Positions 20,844 to 33,100 of a stretch of 64,000 bases of DNA are shown one piece after another (position 1 is the stretch's first letter; each line of letters starts with the position of its first letter). The translations under genes and the position numbers were made by a program. The stretch lies in NCBI GenBank assembly GCA_021234155.1, contig JAJEKV010000084.1, positions 1,302,001 to 1,366,000 of the forward strand. The letters are read 5' to 3'. The stretch comes from Isoetes taiwanensis. Lineage: Eukaryota; Streptophyta; Lycopodiopsida; Isoetales; Isoetaceae. The notes beneath the pieces were generated by a model. That model was given only the letters and a program-made list of their open reading frames with translations. It was not told the origin of the DNA and ran no database searches.

Positions 20844-21221
20844 TACGCATGTCTTCTCTACTAGTTGATCTCTAGAAATCCCATGCACTTCACTAGGTTT
20901 ACTGTTTTCTACACTATCATCTTCTCTGACCTGCCAATTTATCCCTTTAATCTGACCAGGTGGCGTGCAAACATCGGCTGCTGCATGGAGTTCATTCTTA
21001 ATGTCGTTTTTGCACCAAAGAACAAAGCTACCGATAGCTTTCCCTAGCTTGTCCAATTCCGGTTCGGGAAACGGAAGTGGTATCTGCCCATCAAACACAA
21101 CTACAACGGAAACTACTATCAAATCCTCTGGCACGGGAACGTTGTAGTGGCGCATGAAGTTGTGCACTCTGCCTTCTGCCACTTTCTTCCCCAACAGGTA
21201 GTATGACTGTAAAGCTTCCAT
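20739..21221 (-). CDS. DUF8039-like plant transposon protein fragment, copy B
   Basis: Identical to 2499-2981 (160 codons), with the GQIPLPFPEPELDK and AIGSFVLWCK blocks. The genuine coding part probably stops near 20865; the rest overlaps the converging plus-strand ORF. It lies head to head with the methyltransferase-like gene at 23005-26440. Confidence 0.5.
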   Translation of the reverse strand: MEALQSYYLLGKKVAEGRVHNFMRHYNVPVPEDLIVVSVVVVFDGQIPLPFPEPELDKLGKAIGSFVLWCKNDIKNELHAAADVCTPPGQIKGINWQVREDDSVENSKPSEVHGISRDQLVEKTCVLLHEYLFVMREIRVLYWVLFGKSHPRQAVIMWPD

Positions 21222-23004
21222 CCTACAAAACAGGTCAGATTTTGCTCGTCAACATCGCGATCGCGATCCTCTGGACCACATTGGCACAAAAATAACTGAA
21301 TAGCAGTTGTGGAGAACGCGGTATTCATGGCCCACTCAAGTATTATTTTATCAGCTCAGCTCTAACTAAAATCTTCATCAACTCTAACTAAAATATTTAT
21401 GGCCCACTCAAATATTATTTTACTCTAGGGTTTCACGACAGAATACCTCCACAAGATTGCAGTCGCGATTATTTCGAGCGAGCAGATTTGGAACGTGTAC
21501 CTGACGTTGCGTTAAGCGAAAATACCTCAGCAAGATCGCAGTCGTGATTCTTTCAGGCAGAGATCCGAGCCTATGCAGTTGCACAAGAAGACCCTTCGCA
21601 TGAAAGTCTTCCAAAGCAACTGTAAACAGAAATGTTAATTGCAACTGTTATTTCCAAAACAAATGTCACTTTCACTGTTAATTACATAGGAGAACTGTCC
21701 TAATTTAACACCCATATAGCATATCTATACTCATATAGCATATTACAAAGAGCCATAAACAACATATACCATATTAGGGATGGTGTTATTACAGTAAAAT
21801 GAATGGTGTGGCTGTCGAGGGAGGCAATCATAAATAATTTGGGGCTAGACTTCCAGAAAACCCCTTATGAGTTCCAAAAATACAAAATACTCTTATCTAG
21901 CACATAGGAATTATGCAATCCTCTTAGCTAGCACTTTGAAATCACATATTACTCTTATCTACCATACATAAACAACAAAACAGCACTTACCTCTTGATTT
22001 GAGTAATGTCGGGCAGCATATGCAGTGAACGCCTTAGGATTGTGAACCCTGGCAGCTTGCGGGAGTCGAGCGCCTTCAAGAACAGTTTAGGCGCCTTCAA
22101 AGACAGATCGAGCGCCTTCAGGAACAGCTCGCTTGAATTCAAAATTGAATCCCCGCCAACAAGAGCGAGCACGAAATTCAGTTACTAATTTGAAACCTAG
22201 CTGTCTTTTTCCGTCCGTAATTCCTCTGTATAGACATGCGAACTTCCTCCGTGGCGCATTTATTACGCGGTGATTTCGTACAGGATGTAGTTGTATGTCT
22301 CCCTCAAGGTACAGATTTCGAATCCGGACGTCCAAGTCCAGAAGTACCTCTTGTCCGGAACATGTCTTAATTATAGCAAATTTGTTACGCCTCCATAAAT
22401 GATGGCGGCTGCATTAATGGCGCATAATTAATAATGCCGGCTGCAATAATGGCATGCACTTATGGCGCGTCAGAAATCGAACGTGTGGCAGCCTCTTAAT
22501 TTCGTATGCACTAAATTCGGGTGTCCAGAGGCTGCCTATTTATTCTCAGAATTCGCCGAATTTTTTTTTAGAGGAGCAGCGCCATCGCGGAATTCTGCGC
22601 CTTCAGCTGATTTGCGCCTTCGATCGCCGACCTAGGAAAGCCAGTTTTCAATCTTCTCCGGCGCCCGCGATCCATTGCACCTAAAGCCAGCGTCAAAGAA
22701 GTAAGATTTCGTCCTCTCAGCTCATGAAGATCACGGCCGCGTTTTTTTTTTGTGTATGCTTGTTTTATTTTACACTTCATGTTTTTTGTGTTAACTTAGT
22801 CCTCTGTAGGATCGTGGCCGTGATCCTCCAGACTGTTACGTTAGTTACGTTAGTACTCAGCCGGATTTGCGCTAAGTTAGTCCTAGCGTGAAATTGTGCT
22901 AAGTTAGTGCTTTCAAGCAGGATCCTGACGCGATCTTGTGGAATGCTTTTTGTGGTTTGGTTTAAGTAACATCGGCTTTAACACAACATTTCTTTTGCTT
23001 GCGG
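21222..23004. other. spacer between divergent ORFs, copy B
   Basis: Counterpart of 2982-4754. Positions 21222-21495 and 21993-22580 are identical to copy A. The intervening parts differ mainly at CAG/CTG/CG words. The splice acceptor that reads GCTTGCAG in copy A reads GCTTGCGG here, which removes the AG and is probably an error of the same kind. No gene is seen. Confidence 0.45.
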
Positions 23005-26000
23005 CTTTGGATTTGTATCGTGGTGGGATGTTGAGCCTACCAAGATCATCACACCTTCAAATGAAAGGAAATGGTGCATTGAAATTGCACAAGCAATTCC
23101 TCAAACTAAAGGTGACCTTGAGAAAAAGACACGTGCTTGTTCCTCCAACTGGCAAGAAAGTTGAGGACATACAACAGATAGGGATAGTGATTGCTATGCG
23201 AGAGGGCACAAAAAACAATGTGCAGGACGCCATTATATGCAGCATGGAGGATACACAGCAACTACAGTTCCTGGAGTACGTTTTGCAATGGCGGAACTAC
23301 GACCCCTCAATGATGTCGTCCAGCAAGTTGAACAAAACCGCAAGGGGAAAAATGTCCCGACTAGTGCAAAAGGATATGGCTAGGAGCTGCAGTCGTATGA
23401 ATCTCTGTCTCTATCCGGAATAAAGGGAAACAGAGGGGATATCTTGTCAAGTTTCGGCATGCGAGGGAAAGGTTTGCTAGCGGACAAGAAACCATAGAGC
23501 ATTGCGTTGAAAGCAAAGCGTGATGAGAAAAATGCCCCGGTGATGGACACAAACCCGGTGAGAGCTCGGGCCAAGAAGAAGAATGTAAGGCCTGCCTCCA
23601 TAGCAGGGGACTCTTCCCAGACCAAAGCCCTGTCTGTAGAGCCTGTTACCATGGCCCCTCCTTCAGCTATTGTTGATCCGACACAGCCTCTGGCTATTTG
23701 TGCTCCACCTATTACAACGAAAGAGACGTTGGTCCCCAACAAGATAGCAAAGTTGAAGATCAACCTGCGTGAAGGCGACAACATCGGATAGTGGAGAGCC
23801 TTTCGTCATCTCGCGCCCCCTTACATCATGATTTATCTTCTTGAATACCTTGGCATGGTTGTACGAGCGCCAAGCGAGCTTAAGTTCAATCCCGATGAAG
23901 AACGTAAGATGGTTGAGCAAACTGCACAGAAGCTTGAACAGTTTAAACGGTTTTATCCGCTTGGTGTGAACTAGTTTATCAAGGTATCTATTTTTTATTG
24001 CGAGCCAGCTCCTGCTAATCTCACCCATCGAATACGGTCGAACGACCATGTGCAAACACTTGTGAAGAGCTTCAAGATGTATCCTACAGAGGTCCTCACA
24101 CCGGCCGACGTTGTCCCCTTTGACCCAATTACAAGGTGATTGTTATTATCCATCATATTTGTTCTGTGGCTTCTTATCTAATCGGTGCGCATTATTTCAG
24201 GAGAAAGGTCACCTGGAGCACAACAGCTGATTTAAAGGGCAAAAAATTTTGGATAGCCTACGTCAGGAGAAGGACCAGTGTGCTGAATGGAAATTTGTCT
24301 GATAGAGAATATATTGAATTAAGCATTCAGTGCAATGAAGTCATAGCAAAACACCATTATCTGAGAGAGCCTTTGATAGAGAAGCCGCAACAACTTCTGG
24401 CATCAACACAAGACATATGGTTGTCCTCTGCAAGGGCCCATTGGTACTGCTACAACATCGGCATGGAAGGTATTTTGTATTTTTAGCTCACCAACATTGC
24501 AGCCGCGATTTTGCTGACCATTTATTTTTCAGGACTTCCATGAGATAGCTACTACAACATTGAAGGTGAAGGAGCTTAAAGATGAAAAGCAGTTCATTTT
24601 TATGGAGGAGCGCGTCTTCAAAAAACTAATGGAGTGGGCAGCAAATGGGTGAGCAGAAAAATCTGTGATGAACATGGGGATCTACCTGACAGGCCAACGA
24701 AGGACTTCTTCAACAAAACTTGGCTAAGATTCCTTAGAGGTATGTCTAATGCAAAGGTTTCTCAGCTGCTTGATGAGATTTTGGAAGGAAAGACATACCT
24801 TAAGGTACAAGCGGGATATCACGGCAGGTATGATTGCAAGCAGCGCGCCATTGACATTAAAAGCTTGACCTTCATGCGCAGAGAGATTGTGTCCTATGCT
24901 TCCAGTTTGCTTCAAAAAGAATACTCTTCTTTTGAAGAATTATTATATGAGTTTCCTGATTTACTGAACAACGGATTCTTGATATTTCTGATTCGGATAC
25001 AGAATATGTGAAGTCCAATTATAACAAAGATCATGTCTTGGGTATTTTTAGAGCCGATCAGATCGATTTTGAAACCTGAAAAGGCTATCAAAATCAAACA
25101 GAAAAAAAATGTTGTTCACGCAGTGACAAAGGAAGGGATTCCTACGTCCACTCCAGTATCTGAGAATGCAACACTGGTGTTCATTGACATCAGCGGGTTC
25201 TCTAAAATATGGCACTGCAAAAAGTACATGGAGCTCTTTACAAGAATATCCAGCATGACAACTGCTAATATTTATCACCTGGTTATTCTGATGCGGTCTG
25301 TAAACTTGCCAGATTGCTTGTACAGTCAAAAGCAGATTCAAGGCGGCTCCCATATTTCTGTAGGCACGTATGACGAGCAAGGATGGGTGAACAAGAAAAG
25401 GGTAAAGGAGTATCAGTATTACATCACCCATATGTGCATTAGCAGAAGCGACTCCAGGGTAATGTCGATATTGCCTGAGCTGGAGCTTCGTTTGACACCG
25501 GTGAGCTCAGCACCAAAGAACACCCCCTTGCCACCAATGCCTGTCACTGGAAATGAAGAAGCTGATGAGAAAACGAGGAAAAAATTCCAGACTTACTTCA
25601 CGGGTAAACCAAGATACAAGTTTGTCGGAATAGAAGGTGAACATGTGCTGAAGTGCGAGTTAAAGACATCATATGCTTACCACATTGTTGACCAGCTGGT
25701 GCCCAAGGATGGTTGTGTCCTTGATTTCCTCTCAGCTGGTACTGCTTCCCGTGTCGCCTTAATGCAAGGAAAGAAAAGTATTGCATTCGAGAGCCAAGGT
25801 ATGCCGATTTCTTAGGGCTTTCTTGGATAAGCTTGAAAAAATGGTTTGCCAGAGCATTGGTGAGACAGATGAAGAGGAGAAAGTAGACGCTGCAAATGAT
25901 CCTGCGAAGATCAATATAAATATTACCCAGAAAATAGATATATCTAAGCTTGATGAAATATTGGATCAAATGGATGCAGAGAGCTACGAGCAAAGGATGC

Positions 26001-26440
26001 AGCAGACGAAAAGACTTTTAGAGTCTACAGAGAAAGGTATTGATGAGCTAGAGCCTATGTTTCAAAAATTGGGGGCTTTAAACAAGAAATTTGATGCCTA
26101 CATGTCTTTCCTGACAGGCGGGTCAAATTTCGAATACATAGGAATCACCGAGGAACCTGTGCATCATGAGGGCGAGCCAAGTGCTACAAAAGAGCACCAG
26201 GTTGTAACCAAGAAAAAGAAGCTCTTCCATACACCAGAAATCGACTGTGGTGTCCAAAATGCCGCATCGGCGGAAGGCAGTGCAATGGATACTGAGACGG
26301 AAGAACCCGATCCACATGTCCAAGTCCTTTACACGAGGCCATGTGCGTATACATCGGATGTAACAGGCTATCTGAGATGGACACATCGAGGTTATAAGAA
26401 GGGGCGGGAACATGTTGCTAGGATATATCTGCGGAGTTAG
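23005..26440 (+). pseudogene. beta-class DNA-methyltransferase-like gene, best-preserved copy (B)
   Basis: The longest clean frame is 25033-25815 (260 codons). Near its start is LVFIDISGFSKIW, in the place of a motif IV (DPPY-type) block. Near its end is PKDGCVLDFLSAGTASRV followed by GKKSIAFES, which resembles motif I (DPFxGSGT, then a hydrophobic strand ending in E). The order motif IV before motif I is that of beta-class N4-cytosine/N6-adenine methyltransferases. The proline pair of DPPY is absent, so activity is doubtful. Upstream are exons shared with copy A: a linker, a possible ParB-like part, and a helical part with KICDEHGDLPDRPTKDFFNK. Downstream, 25781-26440 encodes a coiled coil (KLDEILDQMDAESYEQRMQQ) and an acidic tail. 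Frame breaks near 24650, 24965-25080 and 25812 are shared with copy A. Role unknown; probably a mobile-element gene. Confidence 0.55.
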
Positions 26441-29400
26441 GTGTTGTACACGAATCGATGCTCGAAACCCGGTAAAATAAATTCGCGCTCACGGCAAACA
26501 ATTGTACTGCTATTTATTTATGGAATATAATCTATAAGGGTTTGAATAATTGCACAATTTTGTTTTTTATTATTTTGAGTTTTGTTTCTTGTCTAAACTT
26601 TTTTTGCCGCGATCTTTGCTAGCACTTTCTAGGTTGATGGCCTTACGCATACCTCCTCTAGCTTAAGAATTGAATCAAAGATGTAGCTAAACGGCTCAAA
26701 ATGTTTCGGGCGATCTTCGCTATCACTTTCTTGCGTCAAACTTATGTAGACACGTATGGACTTGTGATCTTCTATCTATGGGTGTAGCTAAGCAGCTTCA
26801 AATGTTCGCCGTCGCGATCCTGCTGAGTATATTTACTCTTTCTAATGGACAACTCTTACTCTGAAAGGAGCTTGGGATAGCCTTATAAATGTCGAATTGG
26901 GATCGTCATTTGGTTGTGGGAGAAAATCATCAAAATAAACGGAAAGTTTTACTCAGTTGCAACGACTTACGGAGTTTTATAGAGAACCAACAACCTATTT
27001 CATACTAAATGAGAATTCCAAATTTCTCTAATTAATTAATTCTTGCTTTAGAACTGGAAGAAGGCTTCTGTGAGGCTATGAGAAATACACATGTGGCCTT
27101 GATAGATTATGATGATGAGAACGATACGGAGATATCAATCGGTTGACATAGATCTTGATGGATAGGTGGACATGGCGAATGCTAAAGTGCTCAGTGATGT
27201 CGAGGGGAATCCATCATTTGTTAGAGAATCTCCATAAATTCTTTCGGATGAATCTGTAATAAAATATAGATCCAGCTTAGACAAATCGCCACTGCGATCG
27301 CTCTAAGCCGGAACGTTAGTATTTGATAACATATATACAAATTGTTTTAATAAATTATTTGTTTCACATGTTCATTGCCATAGTGATCCCTCTAAACCCA
27401 GCTATTTTTATATTCTTTTGCGTATAACTTGTTCTCTGTGTCGTCTTTCAGCGGTAGAAAAGATCGTGATGGCGATCATCACAACCTGTTAATGTGTGCT
27501 TTGAGCTACAACTAATACTTCAGTCGAAACCAAAATCAGTCATAGAGTAGGGATGACAATGTTATTTTGCAAAGCTCAACTTATATTTTTGTTAAAATGA
27601 GCATCGTGGCATTATTGCTTCAGATGAAGGACGACTATTTACAAACTACCCTTCTAAAAGCAACCTGCAAGCTATTTCGAGCAAAATGAGAATGTGGCTT
27701 TTTTCAAATTAATGAATTGGTGCATTAGTATGTGACAAAGCAGAATGGGTGGATTATAGAAACTCTCCATTCTTCTCCTTCTCTTTCTTCTTTTTTCTTA
27801 AAACTGCTGGTATCTCAGGCTCTTCTCAACCATAATGCCTTTAATATTGAAGATGTTTATAAGCATATAAGGTTTTATTAGTTGGATCCTTAGGGCACTA
27901 GTAACTAGACACTAGCTGGCAATAATCCTAAACCCTCCTTAGTTTATAGCTTATGGGAAGTTCCTTAATGGATATGATAGCCAACTTATATTTTTTCATG
28001 ATGAAGAGATCAGTCGTGTGCTCGTATCCAACTGAACATCACCAAGGCAACGCATCATTAGGAGGTGTGAGACGTATTCTACCACATGTAGTGGTAGACT
28101 ATTGAGCCTAGCTCACTATGGCACCCAATAGACTCTACACGCCAAGGGTCCAGCTGCCACCAGACAAATTCCACCTTATACATTGCCGTCAACTTCCAAT
28201 ACCCATGACCAGCCGGGCTCCTATGTACATGATGCATATAATTGGAAATTATTGGGCCTAAGCTAGGAGCATCATCTATAATAGCTATTAGGTCTCTACC
28301 CTCCTTTCCTCATTCAAAAAAGTGCAAACAATGATCACCCATCATCATAGAACATCCATAACTTGAGAAATAGTATAGATTCAACTAATCACATGCATCT
28401 AACTTACATTTAGAGTACATTGGTTAGGGTTAATGATCAGAACCGTGAGCTCTACTAAAGATGCAACATGGTAACCTATCTGGAATGCTAACCTCTAGAT
28501 GAACTACCTACTTATCGACTCCAAATACCTTCTCCTGAGCTTCTGCCCTTGGCTCTTGGCATCTCCATGACTTGCATGTAGTCTTGGATGGATGTGCTCT
28601 AAACTGTGCGCTAAGCTCGAACAATCTTGCACGTTGCCTGTCGAAGGCGATTATTGAATTAGAAGTATTGGCACAATTGAGGGTGGTTGTGAGGAAGATG
28701 GTGGAAAGGTGGGTCGGTCTAGTATTTGGGGCTAAATAGGTTAGGGTTGCACATGATTAGGGCACTTAAGCCCTAAAAGGATCGTCCATGTGGCATGGCA
28801 TCAATAGGATGATTCTTCATGGAAAATAGGGCCTCCTTACCTAAAGATGGACGAGTTATAAGAATAGCCCCCACAAACAAAAAATAATAATAAATAAATA
28901 AATAATAAAAAAATAAAAATGCTAGGTATGGTCCCTCTTTGACAAGTACAAGGTTATTGCAAAACTTGTATTTATGCATTTATAACATAGATCTTGTGGG
29001 GAATGTCGCATTCTACCCCCATCAACTTTTCAACTTTACAATTTTGTATTCACAATTTTTTTTTCATTTTTAATTAACTTAAAGATAGCTACTCCAATGG
29101 TGAATTTCTGATATATTACCTCATATCTATAACAATTTGAAGGCTATATTCACATAGTTATACTAAATAAATTATATAGCCTTTGATATAGATTTAGATA
29201 GACAATATTAGAAATGTTATTAGAGTATCAAAAATCCAAAACACAAGCGCTATGGGATTCAGTATGCTTTGCATGATACGCTTCAAGGCCAAATGCTACT
29301 TACTTGGTTGGCTGCGGATGATATATCATGTTAGTATATAATGATAAGTTGTGGTTTTAAGGGGTGCGTGTTTAGAATTATTACAATTTAACTAAATTAT

Positions 29401-29603
29401 TTTAAGAAATGAATGCCATGTTTCTCTCGGCATAAGGGACAGGGGTGCTTCTCCCATTCTTGGTAGTGAGATATGCATCATACAATGCTTAGGATGCGTG
29501 CATATCGTACAATGCATAGGAGGTGGCTTAATATCCATAATGGCCATAGACTTAAAGTTGTGTTTCTATCATGCATACTATGTGACATGCTTTTTTTAAC
29601 TAT
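26441..29603. other. 3' flank and non-coding stretch of the repeat unit, copy B
   Basis: Counterpart of 8233-11374. It contains the 106-bp GCGATC-type repeats (about 26600-26830), the acidic exon (about 27060-27270) and the AAAT microsatellite (about 28885-28920). No further gene is seen. Confidence 0.5.
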
Positions 29604-31171
29604 AGGTTGAATCCCTCCGTGACATTATTCGGATTGTATATTGATGAACTGGAAGGGTGGTTGCGAGGGAAAAGGGATACTTGAGGATCTAATCTAGGAG
29701 ATTATGTAGTACAATTATTAATGTATGTAGACAATGTGGTAATGGTGGCAAATTCTCCAAAAGGATTGCAGTCACATCTACACAATCTGAGTTCCTTTTG
29801 CTACGCATATGAAATGCCAGTGAATTTCTCAAAAACAAAGCTAATGATATTTGGGACGATGAAGAGACCACAATTTGAGTATCAAGGGGACCGTTTGGAG
29901 ATAGTAGATTGCTACAAATATCTTGGGTGAAGGTTTGCTTAAATTACAAATGGAAGGAGTGCATTCGTTAAAGAAAATGTTATTTAATAGTTCAAACTGT
30001 TGTGTTATATAGGGCTCCTATTTGGGGACCGTCCATACACAAGAAACTATGGAATCAGGTCGAACCGGTGCTGAAAATATTTATTCAAGAAGAGCAAGGC
30101 ATACGGAGGCAGATTCTATATGCAAGGAACTTGTAGTATATATCTACTCGGGATGTGGTAAGCTTGGGACACATGTCGGGTTAACCAACTGTTATGTCCG
30201 AGCTTACCACACTTTTTGTCCGAGCGAGCCACTGTTTTTTGGCCGGGATAACCACGCGGTGAACTGAGCGTGGGACTGTGTTTTGGCATGCTGATCTTTG
30301 AATAAAGCTTGTAATCAGCTTCTTGAACGGTTTAAATCGATACAAATACCATAGGAATCGCCTTGCCAACCCTTAAAAACCTCATTCTATCAAGAGACGA
30401 GATGATTTGAACACGGATCAAGCAACATCAGTGAAAAAACATGCAAAAACCGTTGTCTTTTGAGCTTGAAACTGAGCAGCAGTGGTTACCCCAGACATGT
30501 GTCTAGGTTAACCACATCCTGGAGTAGATTTACGGCCATCCTATATGCAATCCTTCTAGTAAAACAGGTCTTCTTCCTTTGGAAGCGAAAGCCCTGTGCA
30601 TGACAATAAATTTTGTCAAGAGAATCAATGAAATGGATCACAACGGGGTGCCTGAAATGGCTCTAGAATTTTCCCGTTCCAAAGAATGGTTTTATGATGT
30701 GCTGGAATGGGCAAACAGATGGGGCATAACAAGAGAACCTGGCCAGATTCTGATGTAAGTGTCCGAGACTTGGTTCAAGAAAAAATGGTGAAAAAAATAT
30801 GGGAAAAGTATGGCTCTAGAATGCCTTTTTATCGGAGCGATGTAAATCCCATGCTCATATGGCCAGGATTACTTGAATGCTGCAATTCAAAATGAACGAA
30901 ATGTATCATTGCAAGATATAGAACTGGCCCACACTCCTTGAAAGTAGAGACAACATGCTGGATCAAGATAGCCAGGGAAGAAAGGGTTTGTGAAGTCTGT
31001 GATCGAGGAGAGGTTGAAGACGAAGCTCACATCTTCCTAAGATGTCCTGCATACACAAACATAAGAGATGAGTTTGGTATCACACAAGCTAATTTGCATT
31101 CCTTGTTGTCATTAGATCCAAAAACTTTCAGGAAATTTTCATCAAAGCAAATGATTCTCACAAAGAATTAA
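29604..31171 (+). mobile_element. LINE RT fragment with C-terminal zinc module, copy B
   Basis: Same RT half as copy A (YVDN in place of YxDD, VNFSKTKLMIFG), again split by the MITE at 30126-30540. Beyond copy A's breakpoint it continues through EWFYDVLEWANRW, and then 30938-31171 encodes VETTCWIKIAREERVCEVCD followed by EDEAHIFLRCPAYTNIRDEF. That is the CxxC...HxxxxC module at the C-terminus of plant LINE ORF2 proteins. The stop is at 31169-31171. Several frame breaks make it inactive. Confidence 0.85.
30126..30540. mobile_element. Mutator-like MITE, copy B
   Basis: Same element as 11898-12308, bounded by CTATATGCAA at 30116-30125 and 30541-30550. It shares the insertion site with copies A and C, so it inserted before the unit was multiplied. 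Its left TIR is altered at CAG/CCG words (CTCGGGATGTGG for CTCCAGGATGTGG). Confidence 0.85.
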
Positions 31172-31409
31172 TCGTGAAAATGAAATCCGGGCATAGCAAA
31201 AATCCCAACGCAAGGGATCGCCCCTATACCCAGGGGCCATAGCCCGCTAAAATTTTAGATGTGTTAGTATAAATAGGATAAGACAATGAATAAGCATACA
31301 GTGAAAATGGATAGAAATCATAGATTGGCATTCACGTTCAACATAACAAAATAGTGTCCATGTGCATGTACAAGCACCAAAAACAATAACACACTAATTC
31401 ACGAATGAT

Positions 31410-31796
31410 CTAGACTAGGTGCCTAATGACAGCGTCAACCTGTCTGATTTCTTGTACCAACAGATCCTTGACAAGGCTCATATGGGACCTCAAGGTGTAC
31501 AGTTCAGAAATTGGCACTCCCAGTTGTTCCCACTCCATGCTGAACATTGCAGTATTTATGGCATCAAAGAAAGGAGTAAGTTCTCGCCTCAACATTTGAA
31601 GATATGCAGCTATCCTATGGGCCTTTGTCCCAATCTGTATCACATTAGTAATAAATCTTTAACACAACACACTTCCTCAAACTCACCCTCGGTAAGATGG
31701 ATCAGGGTGGGATGCCTCAATCTGGGAGCTTACAAGTGAAGGTTTCAAGCTCAAGGCTGGAGGGCCAACACCTTGTGCATCTCCATTGCTCTCCAT
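31410..31796 (-). CDS. candidate two-exon small gene, unrecognised
   Basis: Exon 1 (31734-31796) starts with ATG and encodes 21 residues, MESNGDAQGVGPPALSLKPS and one Leu, ending at a GTAAGC donor. Exon 2 (31410-31634) starts after a GATACAG acceptor, keeps phase 0, and encodes 74 residues with heptad-like helices (AHRIAAYLQMLRREL, LYTLRSHMSLVKDLLVQEIR) before TAG. The predicted protein is 95 residues, helical and without a membrane segment. It lies between the LINE end and the PARC6 fragment, on the same strand as the latter. I do not recognise it. It could be an unrelated small gene or 3' exons spliced to the PARC6 fragment, since an AG lies just upstream of the ATG exon. Copy C lacks this interval. 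Confidence 0.4.
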
Positions 31797-31833
31797 CACA
31801 ACTCTATACCACGAAGTTACCAACAAGAACTAC

Positions 31834-33100
31834 CTTAAAGCTCCAAGAGCCCCAGCTCGAAGCTCCTGATTCTGGGGTGTCAGGGGCATACTCAGGTGGT
31901 CTAAGGTCCAAGCTGGTGCCATTTCTTCTAAAGAGGCCTCAATCTGCTTTAACTCTTCTCTCAATAGCATGTATAAAAAAGAAAATATTTACTTTGAAAT
32001 ATGGAAAGATTCTTTGCCCCTTTTCAAGATCATATGTGCCTACACCAAAGCTTCAAAGCCCTTGCCTATGCCTCCCTTTTCAAAACAATTCCTTGCCAAA
32101 GAACACTGTATACAGAAGTTGTATCGTGAGAGATATATAAAGTTGGAAAAAGAGCTATGGCTAGAAGTGTGCCTTTGATAGTGCCATGACAAGCATAATG
32201 TCGTATAGGTACGATTCTGCTTTAGCTTGTAACAAAGCAGCTTCTTCCAGCTTAAGGACAATATCTTTCTCATTGACCTACATAAATTAAAACAGTGTAA
32301 TTTCCTAAGAAAATAAGACTTTGATGACTGATAAAGGGAGCACACGGATAATACTTGTTGCAGCAAAGCAAGGGTTTGTGGTAGCCAAGCCCATGAGAAA
32401 GACATAAATTGTTTTGAACATCCATTCGTATAATTTTCATGCTCATTTATGCCCATAAGTTTTGCCTTTACATCTTCGAGTTCCTGGAGCAAATAACGTA
32501 TCGGCATTAGAAATTGCAGAAATTGACAATTTCATACAACCCTTTATCATTCTCTGGACGGGACAGAGTACACTCTATACTGGTTAATTTGGAACAACAA
32601 ATTGTATATAATTACATGCGGGAAAGTACAGCTGTAATGGAATAGGCTTCATCCATAACCGAAGACTTAAGTTCGTCATAGGCCTTCTTGATTGTATCCA
32701 TGGAGGCACCATCCCCGAGCCCTAGCATCTGTAACAGTAAAAAATCATAAGTTCGGTGTGTTTAACAGCTTCTTCTATACATATATTTGTTTCTTACCTG
32801 ATAGTAGCTCACTGGAAGTGTTAGCATCTCAGAACCCCATATTCCTCCGTTCTGACTATTCACGTGCCTCTGCGTGAAAGCATGAGCGTCGCATCCCTTA
32901 GTTAGAAGCTGAGATTGATTGTTATTTTCACACAATTCTGATAATAATTCGGCAGCGTAAGGCCTCGTCCTTTGTGAAATGTGAATGAACAAGATGCTGC
33001 AGTTGCTGGTTAGCCAGTTTGCACAGCGGCCACCCAGCAACAGTGGCGACCGCCAATTTACGGGCAACAATAGGTTTGTAGCAGTTTCTAGCATATTCTA
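31834..33100 (-). pseudogene. PARC6: PARC6/CDP1 plastid-division gene fragment, copy B
   Basis: Minus-strand exons in order: 32798-about 33090 ending in EMLTLPVSYYQ; 32616-32728 (MLGLGDGASMDTIKKAYDEL, EAYSITAV); 32355-32483 (ELEDVKAKLMGI, SFSWAWLPQTLALLQQ); about 32210-32276 and onward (VNEKDIVLKLEEAALLQAKA, YLYDIMLVMALSKAH), then FEKGGIGKGFEAL; and 31834-about 31971 (LEEMAPAWTLDHLSMPLTPQ). These align in order with the N-terminal half of PARC6/CDP1 (paralog of ARC6; inner-envelope factor positioning the plastid FtsZ ring): J-like start, WxWLP block, FEKxKxxxGFEAL block and LEELAPACTLELL block. In-frame stops follow KAHF and GFEALV. The remainder, including the transmembrane segment and C-terminal domain, is missing. 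It is a truncated gene copy. Confidence 0.8.
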
